From the NCBI GenBank assembly GCA_018398805.1, contig JAGFBZ010000702.1:62001-126000 (forward strand): DNA of 64,000 nt, read 5' to 3'. How positions within the stretch are numbered: the stretch's first letter is position 1; each line of letters starts with the position of its first letter. A program made the translations under genes and the position numbers. The DNA is from Hirundichthys speculiger. Taxonomy: Eukaryota > Chordata > Actinopteri > Beloniformes > Exocoetidae. The notes below the pieces were generated by a model. That model saw only the letters and a program-made list of their open reading frames with translations. It was not told where the DNA came from and made no database searches. This document shows, piece by piece, positions 34,996-46,468 of this stretch.

Positions 34996-37900
34996 CAGTT
35001 TGCTTATAGGAATAATTACAGGAATAATAGGGGTAATTACAGGGATAATTTGGTTCCATACAATATGTAAGCAAAAGGAAGATCAGTACTGCAATCTACA
35101 GTGGTGCAGAAAGTAATCCCCGCCACCACTTAGTGTTTAGTGGTGTAATTAGAGAGCGCCGTAAACGACCGCAGATATGCATAAATGCCAACGCCATGTG
35201 TGTCGATGCTGCGACAGGCTTTACCATTTTCTCCTGACATTTCAGGTTCATTGGTTTGTTCCTAAACATGACACATGTATCGCAAGAAGTGATGGCATGT
35301 GGAAAATTGCGCCTTGCATAAAATTAATGTTGGACTGAATGTAGATGTTATCTTACAACAAATCATTGGGTCATATTACATACAGGATAATAATATAGGA
35401 TCAAAATCAGACAACTTCCTCTCTGCTTTACAAGTTCAAACTCAGTAACTGGACAAGTCCAAGTCAACAGTGGTGAGTCCGAGTCAAGTCAAAGGTCCTT
35501 AAAATTAGGTCCGAAATTGGACTGGAGGACTTGAGTACCACAGTTCTGTAATGTAAGTATGGACGAGGCACATTTGCAGTGGAAGTTGTCAATCTGATTC
35601 ATGCTTGACTGATATGTTCAGTCAAACACTGTAAGTGTAGCTTCCTGAATGACCATCATGACTTGGCTCCAAAAATAAAACAAAAAACACAGATAAAACA
35701 ATGTTAAAATGTTCAACGTTGGAGCAGAAAGGAAAATACTCATGTGGTTTTGGCCTCTATAGCTAAAGTTTCACATCCATGACAAATGTAGGGGGTGAAT
35801 TTTTATACCCCTCATGAGAAAAAAAATTATATTAAACCACTAATTTGTGCATATTTGCGGGGGGGCATGACATTTCTGAATGACAAATACATTGCAATGT
35901 AGCTGACATTGCTTCATACAGGCCGCTATGCCAGGTTGGAGATGCAAACTACCTTTCCAGCCAGTTTTGGAGCTGTATGCTTCATTGAAGAACATCATGA
36001 ATCTTTGGTCACTTGAGATGAACTGAATCAGAAGCAAAAACAATCATACAGATGAATAATGTGGAAAAAAATGCACGCTTTAAGTCCCTTGTCAAAGGCA
36101 TGGAATTAGTCAAAGAGATGTAATATGAAGTTTTCTCTCAACGATAGAAGCTGTTTGAATAATTAAACTGCATCACATGGACGGCGTGAGGACTGAACCA
36201 TCCCTCTCCCAGGGCAGAGTTCATATTGGACCAGCTCTATCCAGATCTGCTTTCTTGATCAGAATCGGGGATATCAATGAAATCTGGCTCCCTCTGACTC
36301 ACTGCAGAGGGAGCAGATTTCGCTCGTGCCAGCAGATGTCTTTCTGCAACTACTTGGTTTTCCTGTCATTAATCATTTTCACAAATCTCAAAGCCACTAA
36401 TTAAACCAACAAGCTTGGTGAGGACCTGACACACCCTCAAAGACCCATGGGAGGTAAAACAGGGACTGCCCATTCTCTGAGTCATTACACACACACGCGC
36501 ACACACACGCGCACACACATGGTACCTCGTGAGGACGTGTTTTGTTCTAATCCCCATTCCTATTGGACCACTGATCCTTGTGGGGACCAAAGCTAGCTGC
36601 TAATGAGGCAGAATAGATCTTTATAGACTAAAGTGTGATTTCTGCCTCTATGTAGAAACTGGGCGTCTGGCCGATGTACAGCGCCTACATTGTCGTTGGC
36701 ATTTATTGTTCTTTGTTGTAATTTGTGTCGCCCAGTAATCACGCTCCTAAACGCCAGGTGGCGGTGTGGGTTTATTTCTGCAGTTTGTAGTGCTGAGCTT
36801 TCCTTTGCTTACTTCCTTTTTTTGTAGCTCAGACATAACAGCGAATCAAATCAGGCAGATCTTTTATGAGTCGGTGCTGTTAAATGTTGAGCAGATTACA
36901 GCAGCGTGCCTTTCAGTTTGGCTTCAAAAAGATGAAGACGAAGTAGCAGCGGAAAATATGAAGAAGGAAATATAACGCCACCAAGCGGACTAGTTACATT
37001 TATTTGTTTGGCATCAAGGTTTTTACCTGCCACTGCTACTGGCCATTCATTTTCGCTTGGGAGTCATGCTCTGGGTGTCAGAAAACAGCCGAGAAACTAA
37101 CTAAAGTTGAATTGAGCTGAAATTGAATTTGTTACAGTCAGCGTCACCTGAAGCATAGTTACATTTCTGAGGAGATACGTCACGCTAATGCAGATGTTAC
37201 GACACAGGGGCCGCGTCTACGGTGGACCTATAAGAGAGGGCTGTGTGAAAATGGGTGTGGCTTGTAGAGCAAAAAGCACTTTAAGTGGTCAACGAATGTA
37301 GAAATGCGCTAAATAACTTCATTCCCCTTATCATTGACAAAATGAATGGAATGATAGCTGCACACACACACACACACACACATGCACGGACACACTCTCA
37401 TGTCTTTGACGGGGGCTGGGTGCAGAGCGTGTTTGGGCGTTCAGCCCTTGTTTGAACCGGTCATTAGACTTTGAAGAGCTCAGATGATTTTTGAAGCCTC
37501 ACAATCTCAGTTTTGCGTTAAGTGTTCACTGTTTACACGAGACTGTTATTGAGATTACATCGCGTTTACGTTTAGCCTTGAACGCAGTCAGAGAAAAGTG
37601 CAGATGCGTGTGCTATCTCCCATCAACTTCCTTTGTGTGGTTCAAGCAAACGCATGGATGCATGTATGTGCATGTGTGTGCATGTGTGTGCATGTGTGTG
37701 CAGCGGTGCAGGATGTAAACTTGTGCTGTGTCGTCTGTGACGGAGGCTTTGTAGTTGAGAAATGGATGCCTCTGTAATCTGCTCGGGGAGAATAGAGCCT
37801 CGTGTAATTACAGTCTTTTTGCTGGGCTCCCATGAACACACACAGATGCACATAAGCTCAAAATGTTTTTAATTGGGTCCAGTAAACAGGCATTTGATAG

Positions 37901-38719
37901 CTAGAATAATTAAATTCTAAGCTCTTCATGGTTCACACTAAGAGCTGGCTCAAAAAAATCTTTGATGTTTGGGTGTTTATGGCCACATGCTTTTAATCGT
38001 TTTTATACAAAAGGACTATTTCAGGGATGAATTATATCTGGTTTTAAGGACTAATGTCTCAATTCGGTCTTGTTACAGATTTCTTTTTTTTTTTTTTGTG
38101 GGGGGGGCTTGTTTCAGCTAAGACTTCATCAACCACGGCTACGTGCACTTAACTGTACCAGAGCAGAATCTTTTGTAAAAACATAATAAAAACCATCTGA
38201 TCGTAGTAGATGTTAGAATAATGCAACATTTTTTTTATCATGTCATTATTTACCAAAAATAAAACATAAAAGAGAGAAGAAAATCATGTGGGCAACACTA
38301 AGTATCCCCTCATTGCTTCCAGATGTGAAAGTAGCAGCCAGGTGACACTTACTTTATCAATATGATGTCATGTGCTTGTTTGATCGTTATACGCTTGTTC
38401 ATGGATGCATGCAAACTCCCCAGAGTGCACGTAGTGAGACAACAAGTAACAAAACAAGTTAAAGCAAGTCTTAAAAAGGATAATAGAGCAGCCAGAGGAT
38501 TTAGGACAGCAGTTAAATATTGTAACATTTGGAAAAATCAGTCACACATGCTTGTGCAGTGACTGACTGAGTTGCACAACAGCACTTAAATTACAATGTG
38601 TTCTTGAATCTGTGCTGTTTTTAAAAGCTCTATAGCGCCTCCCTGTGCGCACGGTGCAAAAAGAAGATGCTGCGGTTGAGAAGTGTCTTTTAAAATTTTT
38701 TTTTTTTATGCAGCAGGTG
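34996..38719. other. Long repeat-poor intronic stretch
   Basis: No transposon or gene recognised over 3.7 kb. Simple sequence: CA/CG at 36486-36519, (CA)n at 37363-37382, and a GTGTGTGCAT-type minisatellite at 37661-37702. A GAGTCCGAGTCAAGTC patch at 35481 may be a tiny DNA-element scrap. Confidence 0.5.
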
Positions 38720-39360
38720 TTGTAGATGTTGCAGCTTCCTACCCGTGACAACATCTACATGTTGGACTTTTTTCTCACAAGTTTGATGTTTTTTTTTTGT
38801 GACTGTGTTCTTGCTGTAGCAGACAGTGATGCCACCGCCTCCGTTGTCTTCCATATGTTCAGGTCCAGATTGTTTGAGATGACCCACTTTGTGATACTCT
38901 GGACTTCTGGATTCACTTTTGTTCATATTCAGTCCAAATATGGCTGTATCATCTGCAAATATAAGAGCTGCAGTGTTATGGGAGGCGGACAGTCATGAGT
39001 CGGAGTGTAAAGCAGAGGACTGGGTCTTGGGAGGCCATGTTATTAAAGGCTGAGCTGTAGTTTATGAATAGTATCTGGGCAAAGGCGATTGGCTCTTTAA
39101 TGTGGCTCAGCACTATACATAGTAATGTGGGGGAAGTGTCCTTTGTAGATCTGTTGGACTGGTATGCACATTGGTGCTGACCCATCATGGGATGGCTGAC
39201 AACAGGAGTTAGTGCCAGTGGCCTGAAATCTTTGAAGCAGCTGGCTGCTTTGTTTTGAGGGACTGAAGTAATTTTGAACGATACATTTGACTGACTGAAT
39301 GTGAGATTGAAAATGACAGCACAGCTGTTAGTTGATGAGCATCTTGCCAGGTGTACCATC
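38720..39360 (-). pseudogene. LINE reverse transcriptase relic (minus), Rex1/CR1-like
   Basis: Minus strand from 39280 reads ITSVPQNKAASCFKDFRPLA then LTPVV, and near 39170 YQSNRSTKD, then FINYSSAFN (motif A region). After a jump, near 38980-38940, LIFADDTAIFGL carries the catalytic ADD box. Pieces between motifs are missing and frames are broken. The motif set fits Rex1/CR1-group LINEs, but the exact clade is uncertain. Confidence 0.8.
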
Positions 39361-39395
39361 AGGCGTTTTCATTATATTTACAGTTTGGAGGAACT

Positions 39396-39447
39396 CATGT
39401 CACATCTTTATTTAAGATGAGGGGACCTTAAATAAAGATGTGACATG
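39396..39447. repeat. Perfect 20-bp hairpin
   Basis: Arms CATGTCACATCTTTATTTAA at 39396-39415 and its exact complement at 39428-39447, loop of 12 bases. Confidence 0.95.
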
Positions 39448-39499
39448 GTGTAGGAGCAAGGAGGACGTTGGAAGCATTCAGGTGTATATTAACATAATA

Positions 39500-40290
39500 C
39501 TACAAGAGAAGGAAATATGCAGTGATTGAACAGCAGAAACAGTTATAGATGCACATCATTCTAGAAGAGGTTACAAATCAATCTCCAAACAATCCGGACA
39601 TTCACATTCTACATTAAGAAGATTACTTCTTAATAATACTGAGATAAATACAAGCAACCCTGGAGCTATATCTCAGAGCCTGCAGGACTCACTGAGCATG
39701 TTAAATGGTAAAGTTCATGATAGCAAAGTTATAAAAAGACTGAACATGTGCAGTTTGTTTGGAAGGGTGTCCAGGAGAAAGCCTCTTCTGTCTAAAAAGA
39801 GCATGGAAGTGTGGCTGAGGTTCACAAAACTCCATCTGAGCAAGACTAGGTCTCATCTGTCCATAGGAGCAGTGTGCTGTGGACAGATGAGACCACAGTG
39901 GAGTTGTTTGGCCTTAATTCCCAGTTCAGTGCCATGTTTGTCAAAAACCAAGCACGGTGGTGGACGGATGATGATTCTCCAACTACAGGCCCGGGCAGTC
40001 TATGAGTGGACCTTGAGTTTTCTAGAGGTAAAAGAGAGCTAAACCTTGGTCAGTACTGGGTCATGTGACAGGACAATGACCTGAAGCTCACCAGCAAATC
40101 TACATCAGAATGGCTGAAAAACAAAAGAGAGGTTTTTTTGGCATCAGCTTGATTGAAACGCTGTGGTGGGACCTTGAGAGAGAGAGAGAGAGAGCTCTGT
40201 CCCAAAACCTCAACGAACCAGAGCAATGTTGGAAAGAATTTGTTGTTCATTTGTGGTTGTATTGGCCTGAAACCAAGACCCACCACGATC
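39500..40290 (+). pseudogene. Tc1-B transposase relic (+)
   Basis: Helix-turn-helix and linker region from about 39540; one frame reads RVSRRKPLLSKKSMEVWLRF followed by TKLHLSKTRSH, the usual linker into the DDE domain of Tc1-like transposases. The DDE part (TDETxVELFG-like) is frameshifted; TSKSTSEWLKNK-like sequence appears near 40095. Inactive. Confidence 0.82.
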
Positions 40291-40299
40291 CTATGGTTT

Positions 40300-40395
40300 T
40301 TAATTCAATTCAATTCAGTTCAATTTTATTTGTGCGGCGTCTTATTACAATGCAAGTTGTCTCGAAGCGTTTTACAGAGACCCAGAGCATGAAGG
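40300..40395 (-). mobile_element. L2 LINE 3' tail
   Basis: TTCAATTCAATTCAGTTCAA, then CTTTTACAGAGACCCAGAGC-like L2 3' UTR, truncated after about 95 bp. It lies within the Tc1-B end. Confidence 0.8.
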
Positions 40396-40597
40396 ATAAA
40401 AAGGAGGAGTACCGACATTTGTACCAACATAGGGTGGACTCCCTGCAAGAGCCGGGGTTGCTAATATTCAAAAGACCAACCAAATTTACTTTTCACTGGT
40501 GGTTTTATAGTGATCGTGTGAAGAAACAGTCTTCCTATATCTGTAGTGAGAGTTGCATTTATGTTATGTGCGGTGCCAGCTTTTACCGAGCTTCATA

Positions 40598-40963
40598 CAG
40601 TCATGGAAAAAATTATTAGACCACCATTTTTTCTTCACTTTCTTGTTCATTTTAATACCTGGTACCTCTAAACGTCATCATGTCACTTAAACAGACAGAA
40701 AAGAAAACACTGAATGCATAAAAGCAGTGTTTTTGGCAGCACAACGCCATAGCTATTGATGTAAAAACTTAAGTGATTTAGGTTATAATCAAGAAAACCA
40801 TGGAAAATGGTAAGATATCAGCTCTTAAATAAAACTCTTATGAGCAATCTTTGTGGTTATCGTTATGTTTGTCCAAACAAATGTACCTTTAGTTGTACCA
40901 GGCATTAAAATGAACAAGAAACTGAAGAAAACAAGGGTGGTCTAATCATTTTTTCCATGACTG
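40598..40963. mobile_element. Tc1-E MITE, longer copy
   Basis: Inverted termini CAGTCATGGAAAAAATTATT and its near-complement; TA on both sides (40596-40597 and 40964-40965). Internal segment 40741-40840 is absent from the copy at 32572. Confidence 0.95.
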
Positions 40964-41560
40964 TAGTTTCAGTGCAGAGCTTGACAGAATCCCTCTTCTT
41001 TATTTGAGTCATGAAAAGATGTTCGGAGATACGGTCCTCCAAGCTCCTTCGCTAACTGATGCTATCTAAAAGTTTTAGTATTCGTCACTAAAAATCCCAT
41101 TTGAGTTGAGTAATTGGTTGGGGTTTGCAGCTCTCCAGATGAATGCGGCCCTCCTCTTGTACTTTCAGAGTAAACATGGCTGAATCGTCGGGTCGCCTCA
41201 GAGAGTCCTTGTCTGTCTGTCAGCAGCACAGAGGTTGAAAGCAAAGCAGCCAGACAAACAGTCGTCCGCTGGCTGTCTGACAGCAGACATTTACTCGATA
41301 AGCGCAGTTCAGCAGAAAGAAATCATCCCTCTTTTAGCCCTCAGAAAGTCCTTGTCTTGTATCAGAGTCTGCTATCAGTCCAGTCTGCAGCAGATAGTTT
41401 ATGTGGTTGAGGAAAAAGAGACTTCTCCATCCTTACCTCTGACCTTTCATATTGGACCGAAAAAGCCCAAAAGAGATTGTTGAAAGCAGATTCATATTTT
41501 CGTGGCCAGATTGAAGATGTTTGTAGACCAGAACTCGGAGGTGCTCTGCCCATGAACGAC
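40964..41560. other. Intronic sequence, no feature recognised
   Basis: Nothing recognised. Confidence 0.55.
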
Positions 41561-41561
41561 C

Positions 41562-42235
41562 TGTACATAAATGAAACAGAATGCAGTCATTTGCAAATCT
41601 CACATGCCCATAATTTATTCCACAAAAAAAACATATCGAAATGTAGAAAATTAGTAATTTTACCTTTTCATGAAAAATGAAACTTTCACTCCTGATGAAC
41701 CGGGCTCTGGGATGGTCGGCTCCATCGCTCTCCGGACTGAATGGAGCTCAGTCTTCCCAGAGGAGACGGTCTGGTTCATCGGTGTTTTCTCCTCTGACCT
41801 GGAGATATCTCACTGGTCATCATTATGGAGATATACTGGTTCTAACGGCTGTTAACTGTTTTAACGGCTGTTAACTGGAGTTAACACTCCGACCACGGGA
41901 CCGGGCATGAAAAGAAGCGCTGGATGCCGGCAGCCGGCACCAGACTGGTGTACTGAAACTTGAATTTCCTCCTTGGGGGATTAATAAAGTATATTTGAAT
42001 TGAATTAAATTGAATTGAAAATATAAGTTCATTTTGAATTTCATGACAAAACACATCTAGAAAAGTTAGACATAGGCGAGAAAATGCTGCAAAAACGAGT
42101 AAAAAGAACCACATGGAGGAACATCTACATCTTATTAGGTAACTCTTAACAGGTCATTAATATGACTGCATAGAAAGAACATCTGAGAGAAGCAGCTGAA
42201 ATTCATCAATCTGTTAAAAAAAAAAAAAACTTTAA
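41562..42235 (+). mobile_element. Tc1-A 5' region (+), split by a LINE 3' end
   Basis: 41562-41690 has AGAATGCAGTCATTTGCAAA and TTTTCATGAAAAATGAAA of the Tc1-A 5' region; 42108-42235 resumes with the leader (GGAGGAACATCTACATCTTA, AACAGGTCATTAATATGAC). The intervening 41690-42105 is foreign. Confidence 0.65.
41930..42020 (+). mobile_element. LINE 3' end with AATTGAATTGAA tail
   Basis: TTTCCTCCTTGGGGGATTAA then TAAAGTATATTTGAATTG: a typical LINE 3' UTR end with AATAAAG-type signal and simple tail. Confidence 0.6.
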
Positions 42236-42314
42236 AAAAAAAGCAGTGGAAATTAGGTCTATTTGCTGATTACTTGTTTGAAAAAAGTAATCAGTTACTT
42301 GTTTGCTCGCCCAC

Positions 42315-42910
42315 CAACAACTCTCCTTGAGTCATGGTTTCCGGAGAAGAATTTCAAATTTTGATTAGTCTGACCACAGGTAAATGAGCTTTGTTCCAGA
42401 GAAGGCGCCGTCACTCCTGGATCGTTTTCACACGTCTTCTTTTGTTCATAACAGAGCTTTAACCAGCATTTGTCGATAGCGCGACCAGCTGTGTTCTTAG
42501 ATGGGAATTTCTGCTCCTGAGTCAAAGCCGTGATTTACACCACAGAGTCATGGCTGCTGATGCAGCGGGCCTCTGAAACCTCTGAAACCTCTGAAATCTC
42601 TGAAACCTCTGAAACCTCTGAAACACCGAGTTTCTCCAGAGTCACTGAATCTTTTATGTTCTTGAGGCGGCTGATGCAAAACTGCTTCAACACTTCAAGA
42701 CCTTTGAGTGAAGATATTTTGAACACCCTGTTTACAAAGTGTGTTGCACCCATATCATGTGACTCGAGCCAAATGAAACTTTAGAGTGTTTCGCCATCGA
42801 TCTCGCATCTGCGTTTGATTGACAGGATCGAGAACAAACCACACAGTTGTACAACCCTCTTTTGAAAGAGCAGTAATTGTCCCAAATCTTTATCCACTTG
42901 TTTCTTGAAA
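42315..42910 (-). pseudogene. Tc1-A transposase relic (minus)
   Basis: The complement of CATGGTTTCCGGAGAAGAAT and GATTAGTCTGACCACAGG is the WSDES-type catalytic region of Tc1-A; upstream coding parts follow to 42910 in broken frames. A 9-bp tandem repeat interrupts it at 42570-42624. Confidence 0.75.
42570..42624. repeat. Six tandem 9-bp units, CCTCTGAAA
   Basis: CCTCTGAAA repeated six times, one unit with C to T change. The repeat is in frame (SETSETSE-type peptide), but the surrounding sequence is transposon debris. Confidence 0.93.
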
Positions 42911-44170
42911 AATATTTGCGGTTGCATGAATATTGTGCAACTATAACCGCCGCTCAGAGATCCGCTTCAACAACTCGTTCCTACTTGCTCCTGCACTCTG
43001 ATGATGCGTCTGTTAGTCCGTTCGTTCCTACGGGAAACTCAGTGGTTACTGACATAGTTGTGAAACTCCTTCCGGTGCTTTTAGGAGCACGATTGCGCTT
43101 GTAGGTGTTGAAGCATTTTAAGGACCTTATCGTCCTCAATTGCTGGTGATTTGTTTACGCTGTGCTAGCATCCAGTGTTAGCTAGCACAGAGAAAAATAA
43201 TAAAAAGACAAACTTTGAGTTGTTTCACTGTATTGAAATTGTTCAGGCTGCGAGTTTAGGCTGTTCATTAGAAACTGGAGAGTTTGTTTCTATCCTAATG
43301 GCAGCAACGAGTTGGCAAAAGCAGCAAGCTAACGTATCCACCAAGAACTGTCCTTCCCCGCGTTGAACGCCGGAGGACGGGTGTAAATGAGGCGTTACCC
43401 CACATTTGACTTCTGGGCTTCATTTTGTTAGATAAGAAATTGTGGTTGAGGTTGTTTTTGTGCAATTGACCACTAGATGTCACAGATGAGAGACATGTGA
43501 GATTGTTTTACCCGGAAACGATTTCAGCTCAGCCGCTTCGAGTGTTTCAGTGTTTCTTGTAAGCCTTGTGCTGCTCGCTACCGTTACGTGTCGTAGATGA
43601 TGAGGTATTCAGTGTTTTTTGCAGTCTCATAAACTTTATGTAAAATATGAGAGTGAAAGGAATCTCTTTTGTCAAGAGCTCTGAAAAGCTTTTCAAACCC
43701 ATATATAGTTGGTGTTAGTCGTAACAGCATGTATAGAAAGTGCTAACAGAGTTAGTTATCGTTGCTCGTATGGTGTTAGTACCGTCACAGACCACTCGGA
43801 CATCGTGCTCTGGTTTCGTGTTAAAGTGTCACATGAGTTTTCGACATTTGTTGTACACTGGTCTGTGGGGCTTCTTTAAGTGCTGATGGTTCGTGGCGTC
43901 GCCGTTTGCTTTGATTACAGCACGTTTTGCACAGCGACCTTTTCTGCTGAATATCTTCCGTAATAAATGCAAACTGCGTTTATTAACAAACTGCTTCCAT
44001 CCAACCAAAAGTCATGTTTTCCTTGAGACTGATGTTTCATCTGTGTGTTCAGGTTGAAAAATTACAGCTAAATGTTGTGCTTTGCCTACTTTCCCATCTC
44101 TAGACTGGGGCCATTTCTGATTGGTTTCTAGCTTGTGAGACTCGTACGGGGGGAGAACGATGCTTTGGTG
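42911..44170. other. Intronic sequence, no feature recognised
   Basis: Apparently unique; no coding or repeat feature recognised. Confidence 0.55.
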
Positions 44171-44777
44171 TAGTGCTGGGCAATATGACGATACATATCA
44201 TGGGGACGATATAAAAGTGTATATCGTGCCATTTCTCTTCTATCGTTTCTATCGTTTCTAACCTAATTTTATCAATTATTTCAGCAAATATGTAATTAAA
44301 TAACCTGCAACGATAAATTTGATAGAATCATATCTACTTCTACAAAGTAGCCTTTTATGTTTGCACTTTTATTCATGGTTAATGCCTTAAACAGAGTTCT
44401 CTTCAACCCTGATGTTTACTTTAGACACTTTATATTGGTTTGCAAACTTTGCACTACAAGGTTACAGATTTCAGAAAGTTGAAAAATAATTTGTGTTTAT
44501 TTTTTATAGCTGAACTTCAGTGCAAAAATGTGTTTTTCCTCTCAGAAACTGTTGTGCACTTTAAAAAAAATGTGAAAGCTACTGTACCTCTGTACCTACC
44601 TGTTTTTTGCTGCACTAAAATGTATGTTTGTGACAGTTCAGCTAAATGTCCTTTCAAAATAAAGTTGAAAAGTAAGCAATGAAATTTTTATTATGGTATA
44701 TCGTGATATATATCGTTATCGTGATATATAATAGTCCATATCGTGATATATGATTTTTTCCATATCGCCCAGCACTA
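44171..44777. mobile_element. hAT-2 non-autonomous element (inverted)
   Basis: Ends TAGTGCTGGGCAATATGACG and, reversed, TAGTGCTGGGCGATATGG. Perfect 8-bp duplication CTTTGGTG at 44163-44170 and 44778-44785. Inverse orientation to 8030-8672. Confidence 0.95.
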
Positions 44778-45255
44778 CTTTGGTGGTTCATGACGGTGAT
44801 ACAAGGAGGACATTGTGACTCTAAAAGAAGTGAGCAGCTGTGTTTTAAGCCTTTGGAAGATGTGTTGGATAATGTTGAATGTTTAGCCTTTGTGACTCAC
44901 TAACTGCATTATTCTAAAATTGTGGATTTAAATTCAATGTATTTATGTCATGCTCAGCCTGAATGAGTGCAGCAGTATTAAAGAACTGCCGGGTGTTGCA
45001 CAACTCTCTGTCCTCTCTGTCTCTGGTTCATTGAACAGCTTTAGTTAAAGCTCAGGATTACTTATGATTTTTTTTTTTTTACTTTCAGCTTTAAATGTGT
45101 AAATGTTGACTCTGGAGTGTCTGAATGAATAATGTCCATCTAAAAGTCATGAATATTTGCTTCCATCTGTCTGTGTGTTGCTTTTGATAACCTCGTGCCA
45201 TAATGACATCCTTTCGTTCTTCTTCTGTCTGTTCTTTCTGGGTTTCCTGTTGTAG
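44778..45255. other. Intronic sequence before exon
   Basis: Unique. The last 60 bases are T/C-rich, giving the acceptor's polypyrimidine tract. Confidence 0.65.
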
Positions 45256-45580
45256 CCAACTGCATCCCCCAGTGCCAGAATGGAGGAATGTGTCTCCGGC
45301 CTCAGCTCTGCGTCTGCAAACCCGGCTCAAAGGGGCAGGCGTGCGAGCAGACGGTGGTTCCGGCGCACCCCCACCCGGCGCTGCCCGGGAACGGACCTAG
45401 CAACGGGCACACCAACGGAAACAGTGTGGTACCCCAGCGGCCCATACCTCAGCAAGTGCTGCCCAATGGTCACGCGTCTGCCTCCCCTTCGGCCACCAAC
45501 ATGGCCCAGATGAAGCTAACTGTCAAGGCCGCCCCCCAGTTTGTGCGACCCCATTACATCCAACAGCACATCCAGCAGCA
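45256..45580 (+). CDS. ltbp1: LTBP1-like internal exon: first EGF-like domain and proline-rich hinge
   Basis: This 325-nt exon follows TGTTGTAG and ends at GTGAGT. After completing the split proline codon it reads NCIPQCQNGGMCLRPQLC and continues to a sixth cysteine, spacing C-x3-C-x5-C-x5-C-x-C-x8-C, a complete EGF-like domain. The following 75 or so residues are rich in Pro, Asn, Gly and His, including VVPAHPHPALPGNG, and end with a segment reading MAQMKLTVKAAPQF and a Gln/His-rich stretch. LTBP1 has an equivalent hinge with a similar MTLTLK-type segment. The GGMCLRPQLCVCKPG core is closer to LTBP1 than to LTBP2, 3 or 4. The exon ends in phase 2. No next exon is recognised before 64000, so the following intron exceeds 18.4 kb here. 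GC content is clearly above the flanking intron, as expected of coding sequence. Confidence 0.94.
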
Positions 45581-45929
45581 GTGAGTACCGGCCACTGGTT
45601 CCAGTTTCATTTCACTAGCAGACAGAAAAAAATTTTTTTCTCTGTAACGATCAGGTGCAGACCTGTTAGTTCTTCCTGTGGTAACAGGGAACTTTTTTAA
45701 AAATAATACATGACCTGTTCCAGGAAGGAGATCAGCTGAAGTTAAATTAATGTCAGAGGCGCGTTTGTGAGTGTGTACTCAACTGGATTTTAAAATGGAC
45801 GTAAAAGTAGAAACTCTGTCCACACATGTCGTTTATCACTTCGCAACATCCCTTCTTCTTTTAACAAGAGTTCCTGGATGTGTGGGAACTGAGGAGACTA
45901 GTTGGTGGAGTTTTGGGAGAGGAATGATC
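45581..45929. other. Intronic sequence after exon
   Basis: Nothing recognised beyond the donor. Confidence 0.55.
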
Positions 45930-46160
45930 TCTCATTCTTGTGTGATGTTGGGTTTTAGCTGCTCAGCTGTTCTGGCTCTTCCTTGTCATAATGTTCATTT
46001 CACGATGCTCCAAATGCTTTTGAGTTGGTGAAGGTCTGAAGTAAAGACAGGCCACGCCCCCCTGGATTCTCCTGCTATGAAGCCCTTCCTTTCTTTTGCC
46101 ACATGTGGTTTAGCTTTGTCTTGCTGAAAGATGCAAGTCCTTCCCTGAAAAACTCACTGG
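45930..46160 (-). pseudogene. Tc1-A transposase fragment (minus)
   Basis: The complement of TGTGGTTTAGCTTTGTCTTG and AGATGCAAGTCCTTCCCTG is the DDE-region stretch (LQQDNAKPH-type) of Tc1-A; about 230 bp. Confidence 0.7.
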
Positions 46161-46185
46161 GCCTCATCCATAAAATCTTCACAAA

Positions 46186-46468
46186 CAGGGCTTGACGCTA
46201 AATTTTTTGCTCACCAGCCACTGTGGCTAGTGTTTTTCCTCAGTCTTTAGCCATTTAGTCTTTATGCTAGCCACAGTTTTGCTGTCAGTTTTTTCTTCTT
46301 CATAATATTCTTGCATTTATATTTTAAATACAAACAATTGGTACAACTATTGTGATGTCAAAGAATGAGTTACCAGCCAAAGTTGCTTGTGAGACAGAAA
46401 TTGTTACTAGCCACAGCTAAAATTTGACCAGCATTTGGCCGGTTGGCCGGTGTCAGTGTCAAGCCCTG
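46186..46468. mobile_element. hAT-10 MITE
   Basis: 283 bp. Ends CAGGGCTTGACGCTAA and, reversed, CAGGGCTTGACACTGACAC. Perfect 8-bp duplication TTCACAAA at 46178-46185 and 46469-46476. Confidence 0.95.

Noticed and set aside
35440..35550. GAGTCCGAGTCAAGTC-type sequence as a transposon
   Set aside because: Too short and without ends or duplication.
37661..37702. Regularly spaced GTGTGTGCAT units as a possible CRISPR-like array
   Set aside because: Simple minisatellite with no spacers, in a vertebrate intron.
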